Positions 5,123 through 5,984 of a stretch of 5,984 nt of DNA are shown here, one piece after another. Below the pieces are notes generated by a model. It was not told where the DNA came from, did not search any database, and was given only the letters and a program-made list of their open reading frames with translations. The DNA is from Rhodobacterales bacterium (GTDB lineage: Bacteria > Pseudomonadota > Alphaproteobacteria > Rhodobacterales > Rhodobacteraceae). The translations under genes and the position numbers were made by a program. The stretch covers positions 1,651-7,634 of the forward strand of contig JAACVA010000119.1 of the NCBI GenBank assembly GCA_009992615.1, written 5' to 3'. The stretch's first letter is position 1, and each line of letters begins with the position of its first letter.

Positions 5123-5984
5123 ATGCACATCGTCACCCTGCTGACAAACCCAGCCACCCCCTGCCTCGACCCGGCCTTGGCCGAGGCCCTGCGCAACGCA
5201 TGGGGCGGGCGCGATGTTCAATGGCTTGCCCCCGATGAGGCGGCAGAATTCACCGTGCCCACCCCCCCGGCCAACCTGTGGGATGTCTGGCAGGCCCTAC
5301 AGACCGACGGAATTGATCTGACCCTGCAACCGATTGAAAATCGTCGCAAGAAATTGCTGATCGCCGATATGGACAGCACGATGATCCAGCAGGAATGCAT
5401 CGACGAACTGGCGGATTTCGCCGGCGTCGGCGCCCATGTGGCGGGCATTACCGCCCGGGCAATGAACGGCGAACTGGATTTTGAACAGGCGCTGAGCGAA
5501 CGTGTCGGGCTGCTGCGCGATCTGCCAGTCGCCACCATCGACACCGTGCTGGACAACCGCATCACCCTGATGCCCGGCGGGCCGGTCCTGCTGGCGACGA
5601 TGCGGGCGCATGGCGCCCATGCGGCCCTTGTGTCGGGCGGTTTCACCCAGTTCACCGCGCGTATCGCTGCGCGGCTGGGCTTTGACGAACACCGCGCCAA
5701 CACGCTGATAGAGAATGGGCCGCTTCTGGCGGGCACTGTCGCCCGGCCGATCCTCGGTAAACAGGCGAAACTCGACGCGCTGCTTGAAATCTCTGGCCGC
5801 CTTGGGCTGACCCCCGCCGATGCCATCGCGGTAGGCGACGGGGCCAACGATCTGGCGATGTTGCAGGCCGCCGGATCAGGCGTGGCGCTGCACGCCAAAC
5901 CCAGTGTCGCCGCCCAGACACGCCTGAGAATCACCCATGGCGACCTGACGGCGCTGCTGTACCTGCAAGGCTATGGCAGGGATG
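5123..5984 (+). CDS. serB: Phosphoserine phosphatase (3' end outside window)
   Basis: Removes the phosphate from O-phosphoserine in the last step of serine synthesis (EC 3.1.3.3), in the cytoplasm. It is a haloacid dehalogenase-superfamily enzyme with all four motifs. Motif I is DMDST (82-86; D82 nucleophile, D84 acid/base). Motif II is SGGF (171-174). The motif III lysine is in GKQAK (K213 or K216). Motif IV is GDGAND (238-243). The roughly 75 residues before motif I match the regulatory-type N-terminal extension of long SerB proteins. The segment QQECIDELADFAG just after motif I is the usual substrate-cap start. The ATG at 5123 has GAGGA (5110-5114) eight bases before it. There are 287 codons in the window and no stop. 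The reading is near the expected C-terminus (LYLQGYGRD), so only a few residues are probably missing. The 277 bases between the tRNA and serB show no other gene. Confidence 0.96.
   Translation, partial: MHIVTLLTNPATPCLDPALAEALRNAWGGRDVQWLAPDEAAEFTVPTPPANLWDVWQALQTDGIDLTLQPIENRRKKLLIADMDSTMIQQECIDELADFAGVGAHVAGITARAMNGELDFEQALSERVGLLRDLPVATIDTVLDNRITLMPGGPVLLATMRAHGAHAALVSGGFTQFTARIAARLGFDEHRANTLIENGPLLAGTVARPILGKQAKLDALLEISGRLGLTPADAIAVGDGANDLAMLQAAGSGVALHAKPSVAAQTRLRITHGDLTALLYLQGYGRD

Noticed and set aside
4592..5196. Minus-strand ORFs of 84-151 residues with GFEPTAPG, IRTHGPRIH and RDSNPRPQDS stretches
   Set aside because: These peptides are the well-known false translation of the antisense strand of a tRNA T-arm. 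The region is the 3' tRNA-Arg exon plus the intron.
5218..5934. 238-residue minus-strand ORF
   Set aside because: It is antisense to serB, is rich in Ser/Ala/Arg, and has no domain. All SerB motifs are intact on the plus strand.

Overview
The window looks like chromosomal DNA of an alphaproteobacterium, most likely a member of the Rhodobacterales. It is GC-rich, and the AMP nucleosidase, the SerB, the GntR-like LacI regulator and the decayed class II aldolase all read like proteins of that group. This is judged from remembered family features; no database search was run.

Left region (1-799): the 5' part of an IS1380-family transposase gene on the minus strand. It is wrecked by two frameshifts, a stop codon and a 13-bp tandem repeat, and is followed by about 370 bases without a recognisable gene. 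Middle region: an HU-family DNA-binding protein (800-1087, minus) with a hairpin terminator, then AMP nucleosidase amn (1216-2700, minus). Divergent from amn is a class II aldolase/adducin-family pseudogene (2907-3328, plus). It has lost its start codon (ATA where ATG is expected), about 110 internal codons and one base. Tail to tail with it lies an intact LacI/GntR-type regulator (3356-4390, minus).

Right region: the most notable object is a tRNA-Arg(CCU) gene (4550-4845, plus) split between anticodon position 36 and position 37 by a 219-nt intron. The intron folds as a complete group I ribozyme of the Azoarcus/Agrobacterium tRNA type (IC3-like). It has P1 with a U-G splice pair, P2 and P9 hairpins with GAAA loops, and recognisable P3, P4, P6, P7 and P8. 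It carries no endonuclease gene. After removal the exons make a normal 77-nt tRNA with encoded CCA. Downstream, serB (phosphoserine phosphatase) starts at 5123 and runs off the right edge.

The genes do not form one pathway. They are housekeeping functions (nucleoid protein, AMP breakdown, arginine tRNA, serine synthesis) mixed with two decaying loci and an orphan regulator.
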